DNA of 23,733 nt, from IMG/VR virus record IMGVR_UViG_3300030099_004557, positions 1 through 23,733 of that record. The stretch is one strand, 5' to 3'. The number at the start of each line of letters is the position of its first letter. The first letter of the stretch is position 1. Position numbers and translations under genes: made by a program. Under the pieces are notes generated by a model. The model had not been told where the DNA came from, searched no databases, and saw only the letters and a list, made by a program, of their open reading frames with translations. This stretch comes from a virus. Of this stretch, positions 15,049 to 22,742 are shown in pieces.

Positions 15049-15900
15049 TCATCGGTCAGGCCAAAAAAAGTCCGCGGTGAGCGGCACCTCCATTTCTTGT
15101 TCGTGGCCACAATTTTCACATGAAAAATGTTGTGTTAAATCAATATTAGGAGATGCTGTCTTATAACACGTTCTTAAATGTCTAGCATCTAGTGAAGGGA
15201 TATTTTCAATCAAATAATTTAGCGCTTGTGGTGTGTTATCACCATTAACAGAAACTACCATACTTCTTATCTGACTGGTTACTGCTTGCTCTGGTCTGTT
15301 TCTCTTACGAGCGCTTTCGGCCTGATTGACCATTGCTTTCTCATCGTTGCCGTTCAGCAGCCTAAACACAACGTTGACTTGCGTTCTTGGCAAAATAGTG
15401 CTAAAAGTGCCGTCATCGTTTGAAGTTAGAGACAACGCCGTATCATCATTTCCTGAGTGGATATAAGCCTCTTTTAAGTCAAACGAATATTCTTGCGCAG
15501 TGCCGCAAGCTGGACAACTAACTGTTGTATTATAATCATTACCATATCCAGAGACTCGGGCAGCAATCAAAATAGCATTTCTGTCTCCCACCAACAGAGA
15601 ATCGGAGTTAACTCTCTTGTCTGTGATTAAGCTCTGTATTACTCTATCGATTGCAACGCCGTTTTTGAGAAGGGTTCTTGATGTAAGAATATCTTCCTCT
15701 TTAGCAGTCATTTGCTTAATTTCAATTGTGCTTTGTCCATGTAGGGGATGGTTCTCAGGATAAAACCTACCTCCCGATGGAAGTTCTACAAATTCAGTCG
15801 GAACTACGAATGCGAATCCCGGGTTTTCTTGTAGAGCTTGTTGTGGGGGAGAACTATCTTGTGGAGCGTTCGACCCCAAACGATCTCTATTGCGTGACAT
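15049..15900 (-). CDS. gp26-like zinc-ribbon baseplate/tail chaperone protein
   Basis: A 283-residue member of the T4 gp26-type (T4_baseplate) family by eye. Conserved blocks are LPSGGRFYPENHPLHG at 40-55, IKQMTAKEEDILTS near 61-74, AIDRVIQSLI and LLVGDRNAILIAARVSGYG near 102-120. Two CxxC pairs, Cys129/Cys132 and Cys261/Cys264, should form a zinc ribbon. The C-terminus, EVPLTADFFWP, is where the candidate frameshift lies. By position directly before the tape measure it is probably the functional counterpart of lambda gpG, a chaperone of the tape measure, whereas T4 gp26 is described as a hub assembly protein; the two views are compatible. It is longer than T4 gp26 (208). GAGGTG precedes the ATG at 15900. 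A Pro/Gln-rich disordered segment occupies residues 10-27. Confidence 0.78.
   Translation of the reverse strand: MSRNRDRLGSNAPQDSSPPQQALQENPGFAFVVPTEFVELPSGGRFYPENHPLHGQSTIEIKQMTAKEEDILTSRTLLKNGVAIDRVIQSLITDKRVNSDSLLVGDRNAILIAARVSGYGNDYNTTVSCPACGTAQEYSFDLKEAYIHSGNDDTALSLTSNDDGTFSTILPRTQVNVVFRLLNGNDEKAMVNQAESARKRNRPEQAVTSQIRSMVVSVNGDNTPQALNYLIENIPSLDARHLRTCYKTASPNIDLTQHFSCENCGHEQEMEVPLTADFFWPDR
15057..15072 (-). other. Candidate programmed +1 frameshift site
   Basis: The upstream frame reads GAC TTT TTT TGG CCT before its TGA at 15051-15049. Skipping one T of the seven-T run (15069-15063) gives TTT TTT GGC CTG and enters the downstream frame, which lacks a good start of its own. A Phe tRNA on TTT can re-pair with TTT after a +1 move. 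I see no stop codon or obvious rare codon in the A site, which many +1 sites use. A -2 slip would reach the same frame. Tail chaperone genes just upstream of a tape measure are the classical location for programmed frameshifts. Confidence 0.5.
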
Positions 15901-15917
15901 TTACACCTCTATGTTGT

Positions 15918-16508
15918 TTATGCGTTAAAGAAACTTTGTGCGCCTGAACCGGCTGCGGCTCTCTGATCTTTGCCAACTTGCAATCTTGCCCAATCATATT
16001 TGATTGTAACAGAAAGTTCGGTCAAATCATCATTACCATACTCTAGACTATCACCATATTTCACTTCTGTTAAGAAAGAATTCCAGAGAGTCCATGTTTC
16101 AAGTGGGTTTCCATCTGAATCAAGCTGAGTTATAATGACAGTGCCCAGCGAAGCGGCCGATTTGGCTTTAGAAATAGATGCTCTTTCTTCTGATGAACCA
16201 GGGGGCTTATAACCAGAACCCTCAACAATGGCCGAAAGGGTTGCAGACATATCAGGATCAACAGGATCTACCATCGTAACAGTAATATCATTCCAGGTAA
16301 CGTTACCTGGATAGTAAAATGTATGATTTAAATACTTATGCTCGGCTGCATTAATAGCAAACGAAGGCTTTGTGGCTGTCTTGGCATACCAAAGCTTTGC
16401 GCCTCCTTGAGCGGCTTGAATTCCTTGAAATTCAACTGTAAACCTAAAATTTCTTTTTGGATCTTTGAGGCTTGCGTCCTCTCCAAAGTTTTCTGACCAG
16501 AATGGCAT
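15918..16508 (-). CDS. gp19: Tail tube protein gp19
   Basis: The subunit that stacks in rings to form the inner tail tube. Its 196 residues follow the T4 gp19 layout: MPFWSENFG near the start, the FRFTVEFQGI strand, AKTATKPSF, HTFYYPGNVTWNDITVTMVD near 63-82, then LWNSFLTEVKYGDSLEYG and a final strand ELSVTIKYDWARL. The match in order and in the conserved TW, GD and YDWA features makes the call strong. It is about 30 residues longer than T4 gp19 (163), with extra sequence in a Ser/Ala/Lys-rich region near 100-120 that could decorate the tube or contact the larger sheath. AGGAG lies ten bases before the ATG. It follows the sheath gene across a 78-base gap that holds a GC hairpin, in the usual 18-19 order. 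Confidence 0.92.
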   Translation of the reverse strand: MPFWSENFGEDASLKDPKRNFRFTVEFQGIQAAQGGAKLWYAKTATKPSFAINAAEHKYLNHTFYYPGNVTWNDITVTMVDPVDPDMSATLSAIVEGSGYKPPGSSEERASISKAKSAASLGTVIITQLDSDGNPLETWTLWNSFLTEVKYGDSLEYGNDDLTELSVTIKYDWARLQVGKDQRAAAGSGAQSFFNA

Positions 16509-16557
16509 AATGTGGGTACTCCTGTTGATATGTTTTTCTAAATTTAATTAGTAGGGT

Positions 16558-16573
16558 GGGGGGAAATCCCCCC
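16558..16573 (-). promoter_or_regulatory. GC-only hairpin between sheath and tube genes
   Basis: Six G pair with six C around a four-base loop, 14 bases after the gp18 stop codon. On the minus-strand RNA it is followed by ACCCTACTAATTAAATTTAG, not a U-tract, so it is not a standard terminator. It may protect the 3' end of the sheath message or set the ratio of sheath to tube by processing. The tube Shine-Dalgarno site lies about 40 bases further on. Confidence 0.5.
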
Positions 16574-16586
16574 TTCATTTGTTCGA

Positions 16587-19478
16587 TTAGTCGTCGAACG
16601 ATGCACCAGTCGAGGCGATAACAAAATCAATTGCAATATATTCGATAGCGCGTGCAGGCTTGACCATAATCTTCGCATACAAGATGTTTTGATCGATCAA
16701 GTCAGGGGTTGTTGTGGTCTCGTCCAGAATCAGTCTATAATCGGTGATACCAAACTGAACCTTAACATTTGAAAGGAACGGCTCAACAACTGATATAAAT
16801 CTGTTCCATGTCGATTGCACATTTTGCTCAAACAAAATCTGAGTTGACAGAATGGAAATTTGCTTTTTCAAGTAAATTACCAGTCGACGAACGTTGATTC
16901 TATCGAGAGCACTTTGTCGCTCTTGAAGAGTTTTCTGACCGAATACCACGATTCCACTTGAAGGGAACGAGGCAATTGGGTTAATGTTTGCTTCATACAA
17001 GCTGTCTCTTTGTTTGGATGTAAGCTTCTCAGAAACATTTGTCACTGGAATACCAGCGGCACCATCCGAAAGACCGCCGCGGTTAAACCCTGCTGGAGCA
17101 AACCAAAGGTGCGATGCTGCTTGAGAAGAAGCCAACACACCCATCATTGCGACAGAAGGTGGCACCCAAAGGGCGCGGCCTGTGTTACCATCGCGAGTTT
17201 GAACCCAAGGATAGAATGTAGCGCCATAAGATGAGTCGATTCTTCTATCTTTCAGGCTGGTTGCAGATTGCTCAACACCGACACCGATTCTATCTTTCTT
17301 AGAAGATGTATATTTCTCATGTTGTGGGTAGTAGACATCTTTAAGATCAATTAACGAAAGGGCGTCACCACGGGCCTCGCACACATCAATCATGTGATTT
17401 GTAAGTGACTCGTTTGTAATACCTGGAATAGTTAACAAGTTCATATCAACTGATTCAGGATCTGCTACTGTGTCAACTGCTCTTTTCAGCGAGTAGTATG
17501 CTGAACTGTTGGCCTCTGTAGTGGTTGATGCAGGCATGCCTCCGTTGTAGAGAGGATCGGGAATTGTAATGTTGAATCCATCGAAACCTCCAACAAGTGG
17601 TGCTGTAAACCTGTCGTAACCAGCATCAAGAACTGTTTTGTATGTTCCACCGGAAGCGATAGAAGCTGCTTCCCCTCGCTTGTAGGAGCCGGAATCATAG
17701 TAATATGTATTGGTTCCTGCACGTAAGTCGTTCATAGTAAACACATAGGCCGCCCTATATTGATCGGTTCCTGACATGTCGTAAGCTGAGAGATCTGTCA
17801 CATTACCATCAAGCAACTTATTGACATCTTTTACGCTGGCATCCGCTCTAGAAGAACCGACTGTTCTGGAGTTTTGATAGCCAAAGTAAGCATTTCTCTG
17901 ATCCGCTAATCCTCCATCGGAGGCAGAAACACGGAGCCTGACTTGTGGCCAATCAAATCCGGCCATAGCTTGTGCTGCGCCGGCCGTCGCGTCGTTGCAA
18001 ACTAAAGGCTTAGCGCCGGCATTTACCAAAGAGGCCGAGTTGGCCCAGTAAATCATGGCGTTTGTCGTGTCAAGAGAAGCAGTATTTGTTGATTTAACTT
18101 GCTTGTATCTTGGTGGACCATAATATCCGAAAGGCAAGAGAAGTGGGTTTGCACCGCCATCTTCAACATCACTCTCACATTGAACGTAAATATATTTTGA
18201 TTTATTTGCATAATCGCCATATGATATAAGCCTTCTTTCTGCTTCACTCCATTCTTGGTAAACATCTCCAATTCGTCTAGAAATAAAATCTGGACTGGTT
18301 GGATCTAAGTTCAAGTTGTCGAACCGCTCTAATACTTGAGGTTTTGCATCAGTATCTCCGAGCGCTCTAACGACAACTGAGAAAGAACCATAATCGCTTA
18401 ATGTGGTTCTGGAAGGTCTGATTTTTTCAATTGAAATTTTTGCATTTTCACTCAACCAAGCACCATGGCCACGACCAATAAATCGGAATAATTTTACCAT
18501 TGCTTCGGGGTTGAAGTCGGCAGCAACACCTTTGAGATCTTGACCGATAAACCAGCCAGTATATGCTTCGCGATGAGCAGTTTGCTTAATAGCTGGCCCA
18601 ACAGTGGTGTGTGCTCCAGCGGAAGCAATCGGCATTATAGCACCGAGAGCCGCAGACGATTCTAAGCCCGCATCTCTTATTTCTTGCTCAAATGTTTCCC
18701 CAAGCCAATAAGGTTGGAAACTAGCAGACGCATAAAAGTCGCCTTTACCAGTGGTTAGCTGTGGGTTTGTGTTAAATGCTTTTCTTATGAAATTTTCTGA
18801 CGAATCTGAAAGCGTGAAATTGATTCTTTCGTTAAAATCACCCGAGGCTCGATTAATCACCACATCGAAAGAATTATTACTGTCTGTCGTAATAACGTGC
18901 CCAATACCACCACTAATTTTAGCCGAGCTTGAGCCCCACAATGTTCCTGTTAATGCAATTGAGGAACCTGAATCAAGATACCATACAGCAGCAAGAGAAC
19001 CTGTGCCTAGTGGCGCAATGGCGCTACCGGTAGCGCCAGCCGCGGCTGCCATCGATGCAGAAGGCCATACCCAAAGCCCAAATGCTCCACCGTTTGCAGG
19101 TGCGAGCCCAGGTTGATTTGTGGTTTTCCATCCAGCGCTATTGTCGGAGTCGTTTTTCTGCTCTCCGAGAATACGTATGTAAGTTAAGGGCGCTACATTT
19201 GACACCAAAAAGGCTTTAGCGGCGTAAGTTCCGTACATGGGAGACTGAAGGTTTCCATCTCTAGAAATATCTCCACCAGCCTTACCTGGAACTGTATCGC
19301 CAAATAATTCGACGAATTCTGAATACGATTCAACCTGTGTAGGCTGCATCGCGAGTCCTCTCTGGGAGCGTCCGATAACTACTGGTCCGATTGCACCGGC
19401 AGATCTTGGAATGAAAGAATTATCAATCTCGTTGATAAACACTCCAGGAGATACAAATTTAAAGCTTTTTACTGACAT
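16587..19478 (-). CDS. gp18: Contractile tail sheath protein gp18
   Basis: The sheath subunit whose contraction drives the tube through the host envelope. The N-terminus carries the sheath signature FVSPGVFINEID at 8-19, followed by VVIGRSQRGLAMQPTQVESY. The C-terminal third holds the conserved core: YPWVQTRDGNTGRALWVPPS, FAPAGFNRGGL, VRRLVIYLKKQISI, and FILPFL-like VVEPFLSNVKVQFG, then the closing strand ARAIEYIAIDFV. This last domain is the part that links neighbouring subunits and binds the tube. At 963 residues it is about 300 longer than T4 gp18 (659). The excess is in the variable middle, including a Gly/Ala/Ser-rich stretch at about 120-190, and should form extra outward domains. GAGGGA precedes the ATG at 19478. 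The codon usage is more GC-rich than in the replication genes, as expected for a highly expressed late protein. Confidence 0.93.
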   Translation of the reverse strand: MSVKSFKFVSPGVFINEIDNSFIPRSAGAIGPVVIGRSQRGLAMQPTQVESYSEFVELFGDTVPGKAGGDISRDGNLQSPMYGTYAAKAFLVSNVAPLTYIRILGEQKNDSDNSAGWKTTNQPGLAPANGGAFGLWVWPSASMAAAAGATGSAIAPLGTGSLAAVWYLDSGSSIALTGTLWGSSSAKISGGIGHVITTDSNNSFDVVINRASGDFNERINFTLSDSSENFIRKAFNTNPQLTTGKGDFYASASFQPYWLGETFEQEIRDAGLESSAALGAIMPIASAGAHTTVGPAIKQTAHREAYTGWFIGQDLKGVAADFNPEAMVKLFRFIGRGHGAWLSENAKISIEKIRPSRTTLSDYGSFSVVVRALGDTDAKPQVLERFDNLNLDPTSPDFISRRIGDVYQEWSEAERRLISYGDYANKSKYIYVQCESDVEDGGANPLLLPFGYYGPPRYKQVKSTNTASLDTTNAMIYWANSASLVNAGAKPLVCNDATAGAAQAMAGFDWPQVRLRVSASDGGLADQRNAYFGYQNSRTVGSSRADASVKDVNKLLDGNVTDLSAYDMSGTDQYRAAYVFTMNDLRAGTNTYYYDSGSYKRGEAASIASGGTYKTVLDAGYDRFTAPLVGGFDGFNITIPDPLYNGGMPASTTTEANSSAYYSLKRAVDTVADPESVDMNLLTIPGITNESLTNHMIDVCEARGDALSLIDLKDVYYPQHEKYTSSKKDRIGVGVEQSATSLKDRRIDSSYGATFYPWVQTRDGNTGRALWVPPSVAMMGVLASSQAASHLWFAPAGFNRGGLSDGAAGIPVTNVSEKLTSKQRDSLYEANINPIASFPSSGIVVFGQKTLQERQSALDRINVRRLVIYLKKQISILSTQILFEQNVQSTWNRFISVVEPFLSNVKVQFGITDYRLILDETTTTPDLIDQNILYAKIMVKPARAIEYIAIDFVIASTGASFDD

Positions 19479-19521
19479 GTTTTGTTTCCCTCGTTATAAA
19501 ATGGTATTAATTGATGCCTCA

Positions 19522-19552
19522 ATCATACTTTAAATAGTATTTTGGATTTCAA
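19522..19552 (-). promoter_or_regulatory. Weak sigma70-like promoter candidate for gp18
   Basis: TTGAAA (19552-19547) and TATGAT (19527-19522) each match consensus at five of six positions but are 19 bases apart, longer than the preferred 17. The segment also forms a short inverted repeat ATACT/AGTAT around TTTAAA. It lies in the 123-base gap before the sheath gene, where an independent promoter for an abundant product would make sense. No T4-type TATAAATA late box is present here. Confidence 0.3.
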
Positions 19553-19553
19553 A

Positions 19554-19569
19554 AGGATATCAGGATATC
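19554..19569. repeat. Tandem 8-base repeat in the gp18 leader region
   Basis: The unit AGGATATC occurs twice head to tail. It lies directly upstream (in transcription direction) of the weak promoter candidate. Each unit contains the palindrome GATATC, so the pair could be a binding site, but chance is possible in AT-rich DNA. Confidence 0.45.
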
Positions 19570-19601
19570 AATAAAAAGCACCCTTTAAGTTCCTGAACTG
19601 T

Positions 19602-20480
19602 TTATTGGTCATCAAACAGCGTCATATTTCCTGCTGGTACCGTTGATTCTTGCGGAAATACATACTCTACTGTGTTTTCATCCACTCTTACAATTGGGCG
19701 ATCATCATTTGGCCCTTCCCCTATAAGATATCCCAAAACTCTTATGTTTATTTCAGTATTAAACTCTCTAACATCTTCAGCTAATGTGGCTACGTTGTTG
19801 TTGTGTGTGAAGTTTTGATCAATAAATACTTCGTATGAATGTCCATTTCTCTTAAGCGATAATGCGTTAATTTGCCCTGTTCTCCCTATAAATGGAGTAA
19901 CCAATGTGTTCATTTGTTGCTGATATTCGGTTTTTATGGATATTTTATATTCAACATTTACGTAAACTGGAATCGGTATAGATATCGTTTGGATAACAAT
20001 TTTTTTATTTACTCTTGGAAAATATCTTTGCTTATTGCCAGTATTATTGGTTCTAGTGCCGGATGCGACTGCAAAATTACGGGTCTTATCAGGAACTATT
20101 TTTTTAGATATTACAAATCTACCAGATCTACCGTTTTTGTCATCAGAATAATAGTGAGCTTGGAACGAACCTTTCCGCTCTGGATCTTTTACGATCCCTG
20201 TTCTTTCAATGCTTATTAGTGGTAACTTGAAAGCGTCATTATCATCTCTTAACTCTTTTTTGTTTTTAACTTGATATGCGCGCTCTGGAACTTGCCACAA
20301 AACAGGCACAGTTTTATACCCTTCGTTTGTTCGGCAACTAAGTTCTAGATCCTCTTTTAACCATGAAGTTATAACATAATCGATATCTTCTATTGTAGAA
20401 GAATACATGCCCATCTCCCTCAAGGTAAACTGAGAAGAACCAGAAGGTATCATAGCGAAGTCAAAATTATTAGGTAGCAT
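19602..20480 (-). CDS. gp15: Tail completion / sheath stabiliser protein, gp15-like
   Basis: About 292 residues from the ATG at 20480, which overlaps the upstream gene by 11 bases and has GGGG upstream at a fair distance; the frame stays open to 20546 but that start would overlap by 77 bases. The order of blocks fits T4 gp15 (272 residues): a VPVLWQVPERAY strand near 57-68 (T4 has VPITYASKEH), a LPLISIERTG strand (T4 LPRINLHLVD), then IPVYVNVEYKISIKTEYQQQMNTLV (split here as IPVYVNVEYKISIKTEY and QQQMNTLV) and a LNTEINIRVLGYL-type closing strand. gp15 forms a ring at the head-proximal end of the tail, stops tube and sheath growth and joins the tail to the neck. The location after gp13 and gp14 and before gp18 is the T4 order. 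A Lys/Arg-rich insertion near 95-150 is not in T4. Confidence 0.72.
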   Translation of the reverse strand: MLPNNFDFAMIPSGSSQFTLREMGMYSSTIEDIDYVITSWLKEDLELSCRTNEGYKTVPVLWQVPERAYQVKNKKELRDDNDAFKLPLISIERTGIVKDPERKGSFQAHYYSDDKNGRSGRFVISKKIVPDKTRNFAVASGTRTNNTGNKQRYFPRVNKKIVIQTISIPIPVYVNVEYKISIKTEYQQQMNTLVTPFIGRTGQINALSLKRNGHSYEVFIDQNFTHNNNVATLAEDVREFNTEINIRVLGYLIGEGPNDDRPIVRVDENTVEYVFPQESTVPAGNMTLFDDQ

Positions 20481-20958
20481 CGAATAACCCCTTTCTGGCT
20501 CTTTTGCATGTTGCAGATATCTCAAACTCTTGATCAGTTTGGCCAAACAACAGTCTCGATTCTGATAACTTTACAATTTCATAGTAATTATCATTGTATA
20601 AGACAAAATCGCCCTCACGAACATACATGTTCTGATCTTCTTCTAATCTCCGACGATGAAAATGAACCATAATTTCCCACGATTTATCAATACCATAACC
20701 AGGCATATAATCGGTTGAGAAGTCAGTGTATTCAACTAGTGCATAAATACGAACTGGTGGTAGGAAGGTTTTTTCTACTGCTTCTCCGTAAAGGTCATGA
20801 AATTGTGTTGTTTCCATGTCAATAGAATAATAAAGTATTTGTTGGCCGATGACCTTTTCAATAAGTTCATCATTAACTTGTTTTACTAAATCACGTTCTT
20901 TTTTTCCTAAGAATAACGGCGGTGGTGGTGTTTTCGGCCTTTTCCATTCATCAGACAT
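20470..20958 (-). CDS. gp14: Neck protein gp14-like
   Basis: A 162-residue head-to-tail connector. The order of blocks resembles T4 gp14: ILYYSIDMETTQFHDLYGEA near 41-60 (T4 CYYVPREYVSPDLIFGED), FLPPVRIYALVEYTDF, GYGIDKSWEIMVHFHRRRL near 87-105 (T4 FGMQVQDEVTLSINPNLF) and VREGDFVLYNDNYYEIVKLS near 113-132 (T4 [20 protein letters not shown]). T4 gp14 has 256 residues, so this is a shorter form lacking the C-terminal extension. It starts with a Pro-rich segment (KRPKTPPPPLFLGKKERD). It would act with gp13 to close the filled head and dock the tail. Seven bases separate it from gp13, and its end overlaps gp15, so the three are made together. Confidence 0.72.
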   Translation of the reverse strand: MSDEWKRPKTPPPPLFLGKKERDLVKQVNDELIEKVIGQQILYYSIDMETTQFHDLYGEAVEKTFLPPVRIYALVEYTDFSTDYMPGYGIDKSWEIMVHFHRRRLEEDQNMYVREGDFVLYNDNYYEIVKLSESRLLFGQTDQEFEISATCKRARKGLFDAT

Positions 20959-20965
20959 ATCTTAG

Positions 20966-22234
20966 TTATCCTACAAAAATACCCAATGGAGTCACCTTCA
21001 AAACATTTGATGCAGCATCTGTAAGTTCTTGATCCGATTTCGCCAATGCAGGGTATTCCACTTCTTTCAGCATTTCTTTCAGCTTGTCTTTGAGTTGCTG
21101 TTGCTCTTCTTTTGCTTGAGAAAGCAATTCACTGTGGTTTAGGGTAACGCTCTCGCCTGGAATTGGCATCGTTGTAAACTTACCACGAATTTGGCCAAGC
21201 ATTTCTTTGCATAACGCAAGAGCATACTTGCGAATCCATTGCTTACCCATTGAATTTATATTTTCATACGGTATATTGTCGAAAGGAACAGTGTTTAAGT
21301 TATTTACTCCCTCCACACCTGCATTAAACGAGCCAGTCTCATACGGCTCCATGTCAACATAAAATTTAACCCACATTTTTTCACCATTACCATCTGACCA
21401 ATAACTAGGAGTAGGATAAAGTCTAATTTTGTTATTTATTAGCTCGTAAGAATAATGAGAAGTTCTTGTAAAAATAGAATCTTCATACATTATTGCTTGC
21501 ATTTTGTTTTGCCATGTCGGAATAACCTCAAATGTAGAATCATCTGCGAACTGGCCATATGTAGAGTAGTTTCCTACTACTCCGACCCCGCCATAATAGC
21601 CGTAAAAACGCCACATGGCCCTAGGGGACCTATAATAAACTTTAGTGACTATAACGCGTTTATTGTTAATCTTTCCAGCATAGTCAACTGTATTGCCAGA
21701 TTGATCAACGCCCGAATCGGAGGCGTCTTGAATAATTTTTTGAATATCGTAGTCTTGAACATTCTGTCTTGGCAAGAAAGATGCTGAATATTGTGGCGTT
21801 GTGCCACCAAACCCGCCGGCTGCTGCTGCACCATCTCCAACGCGACTTGAATAGCCCAAAGAAAATCTTGGATATTTTATATTACTGCCAGTTGGCCCTG
21901 TTTTTAGACCACCTTTGTGATCAAAAGTTCCAGTTTGTGTGCCAAGGACCGTTGAAAGAACATTTTTACCTTGATGTAGGTTTATAATATAAGAATATTC
22001 TAAGACCGCTTCTTCATACGCTGCGTATACATTAGAAGGTGTAAGCTCAATATCTACTACGTCGCCGCCAAGCTTCTTATATGTATAGGCAACTTGAGCA
22101 GATGCACCGCTTAAAAACTCAGTTGATTCATTATAAACACCAAAAGGTAGCGAGGCTGTTACCAAAGAAGTGCTACCCGTGGATGTTAGCACAATAGCAC
22201 TAGTTTCAGACTTTGGATTAAGATTAGTTGGCAT
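20966..22234 (-). CDS. gp13: Neck protein gp13-like
   Basis: A 422-residue neck protein that would bind the portal after DNA packaging. The N-terminal part has the connector helix NVYAAYEEAVLEYSYIINLH near 68-87. The C-terminal part, WIRKYALALCKEMLGQIRGK then PIPGESVTLNHSELLSQAKE and a Lys/Glu-rich helix, resembles the helical bundle of T4 gp13, in which a WGxNLxKY-type helix is followed by a PGG loop. The middle holds a Tyr-rich beta region (YYRSPRAMWRFYGYYGGVGV) and a Gly/Ala-rich stretch near 133-147. It is longer than T4 gp13 (309). GAGGGAG precedes the ATG at 22234. It follows a hairpin terminator and starts the gp13-gp14-gp15 cluster. Confidence 0.72.
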   Translation of the reverse strand: MPTNLNPKSETSAIVLTSTGSTSLVTASLPFGVYNESTEFLSGASAQVAYTYKKLGGDVVDIELTPSNVYAAYEEAVLEYSYIINLHQGKNVLSTVLGTQTGTFDHKGGLKTGPTGSNIKYPRFSLGYSSRVGDGAAAAGGFGGTTPQYSASFLPRQNVQDYDIQKIIQDASDSGVDQSGNTVDYAGKINNKRVIVTKVYYRSPRAMWRFYGYYGGVGVVGNYSTYGQFADDSTFEVIPTWQNKMQAIMYEDSIFTRTSHYSYELINNKIRLYPTPSYWSDGNGEKMWVKFYVDMEPYETGSFNAGVEGVNNLNTVPFDNIPYENINSMGKQWIRKYALALCKEMLGQIRGKFTTMPIPGESVTLNHSELLSQAKEEQQQLKDKLKEMLKEVEYPALAKSDQELTDAASNVLKVTPLGIFVG

Positions 22235-22277
22235 TTATAAAAACTCCCTCACATTAAATAGTAAACCATTAAACAAA

Positions 22278-22300
22278 ACCCCCACGTATAGCGAAGGGGT
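22278..22300 (-). terminator. Intrinsic terminator before gp13
   Basis: The minus-strand RNA pairs ACCCCTTCG with CGTGGGGGT, eight pairs of nine with one wobble, around a five-base loop, and continues TTTGTTTAATG. It lies between the Lys-rich small gene and gp13. The stem is short, so it is probably partial, leaving neck gene expression reduced relative to the upstream gene. Confidence 0.6.
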
Positions 22301-22321
22301 GTTTGAATTAATTAAATTACA

Positions 22322-22558
22322 CTACTTTTTTGTAGTTTTGTTGTCGGCCTTTTTGTCAACTTTTGGAGCGACCTTTTTGCTTGCCTTTGATACAGATTTT
22401 TTCTGTGGCTTAGGATCAGCTTTTGGTTGCTGTGTTTTTTGTTCAACTTTTGGTTCCGCAGTTTGAGCTTTCTCTGCCGGTTGTGTGCTTTCTTGCAGAG
22501 CAGCAGCTTTTTCAGCACGTGCGCGGTTCTTAAACATTAATCTTCTACGGGGGTTCAT
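22322..22558 (-). CDS. Small Lys/Ala/Pro-rich basic protein
   Basis: A 78-residue protein with a strong Shine-Dalgarno site (AAGGAG) and its own terminators on both sides, so clearly expressed. The first 20 residues are Arg-rich (MNPRRRLMFKNRARAEKAAA). The rest is disordered and made of Lys, Ala, Pro, Gln, Val and Thr, with repeated KK, KVE and KVAPKVDKK units. No Cys, His zinc set, membrane segment or enzyme motif is seen. The composition resembles histone H1-type tails and other nucleic-acid-binding low-complexity proteins. Placed directly after the capsid gene, it may be a DNA-condensing or internal head protein, or a capsid accessory; that is inference from composition and place. There is no T4 gene with this position that I recognise. 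Confidence 0.72.
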   Translation of the reverse strand: MNPRRRLMFKNRARAEKAAALQESTQPAEKAQTAEPKVEQKTQQPKADPKPQKKSVSKASKKVAPKVDKKADNKTTKK

Positions 22559-22615
22559 AATACTCTCCTTATAACTTATAAGTATCTTTGGTAATTAGTT
22601 TTTAAAACCGAAAAT

Positions 22616-22645
22616 CTCAAAAAATTGCCGGCGAAAAATTTTGAG
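22616..22645. repeat. Inverted repeat with GCCGGC centre
   Basis: CTCAAAA (22616-22622) and TTTTGAG (22639-22645) flank the palindrome GCCGGC (22627-22632) nearly symmetrically. It lies between the capsid terminator and the Shine-Dalgarno site of the Lys-rich gene. A nearby perfect palindrome, ACTTATAAGT, is at 22574-22583. There is no U-tract in the right place for a terminator. A regulatory binding site or leader structure is possible. Confidence 0.4.
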
Positions 22646-22684
22646 GGATCGATATTTTAAAGTTTTTATTACAATTTGAAATAA

Positions 22685-22716
22685 AAAGACCCCCCTGTCA
22701 AAGCAGGGGGGTCTTT
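22685..22716 (-). terminator. Strong intrinsic terminator of the capsid gene
   Basis: A perfect 13-base stem (AAAGACCCCCCTG with CAGGGGGGTCTTT) around a six-base loop, followed on the minus strand by TTATTT after the stem's own TTT. It lies 27 bases after the gp23 stop codon. It is the most stable hairpin in the window and would cap the abundant capsid message. The plus-strand direction also ends in TTTATTT, so it could work both ways, but no plus-strand gene is seen. Confidence 0.88.
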
Positions 22717-22742
22717 ATTTAGTCAGTAATCTGAATTATTTA

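Noticed and set aside
19575-19601. Terminator after the gp15-like gene
   Set aside because: There is a T-run (CTTTTTATT) but only a four-pair stem before it; the AGTTC/GAACT dyad has a two-base loop and is too far from the T-run.
20481-20546. Upstream start for the gp15-like gene
   Set aside because: It would overlap the gp14-like gene by 77 bases with no ribosome site. The ATG at 20480 overlaps by only 11 bases, like other coupled genes here.
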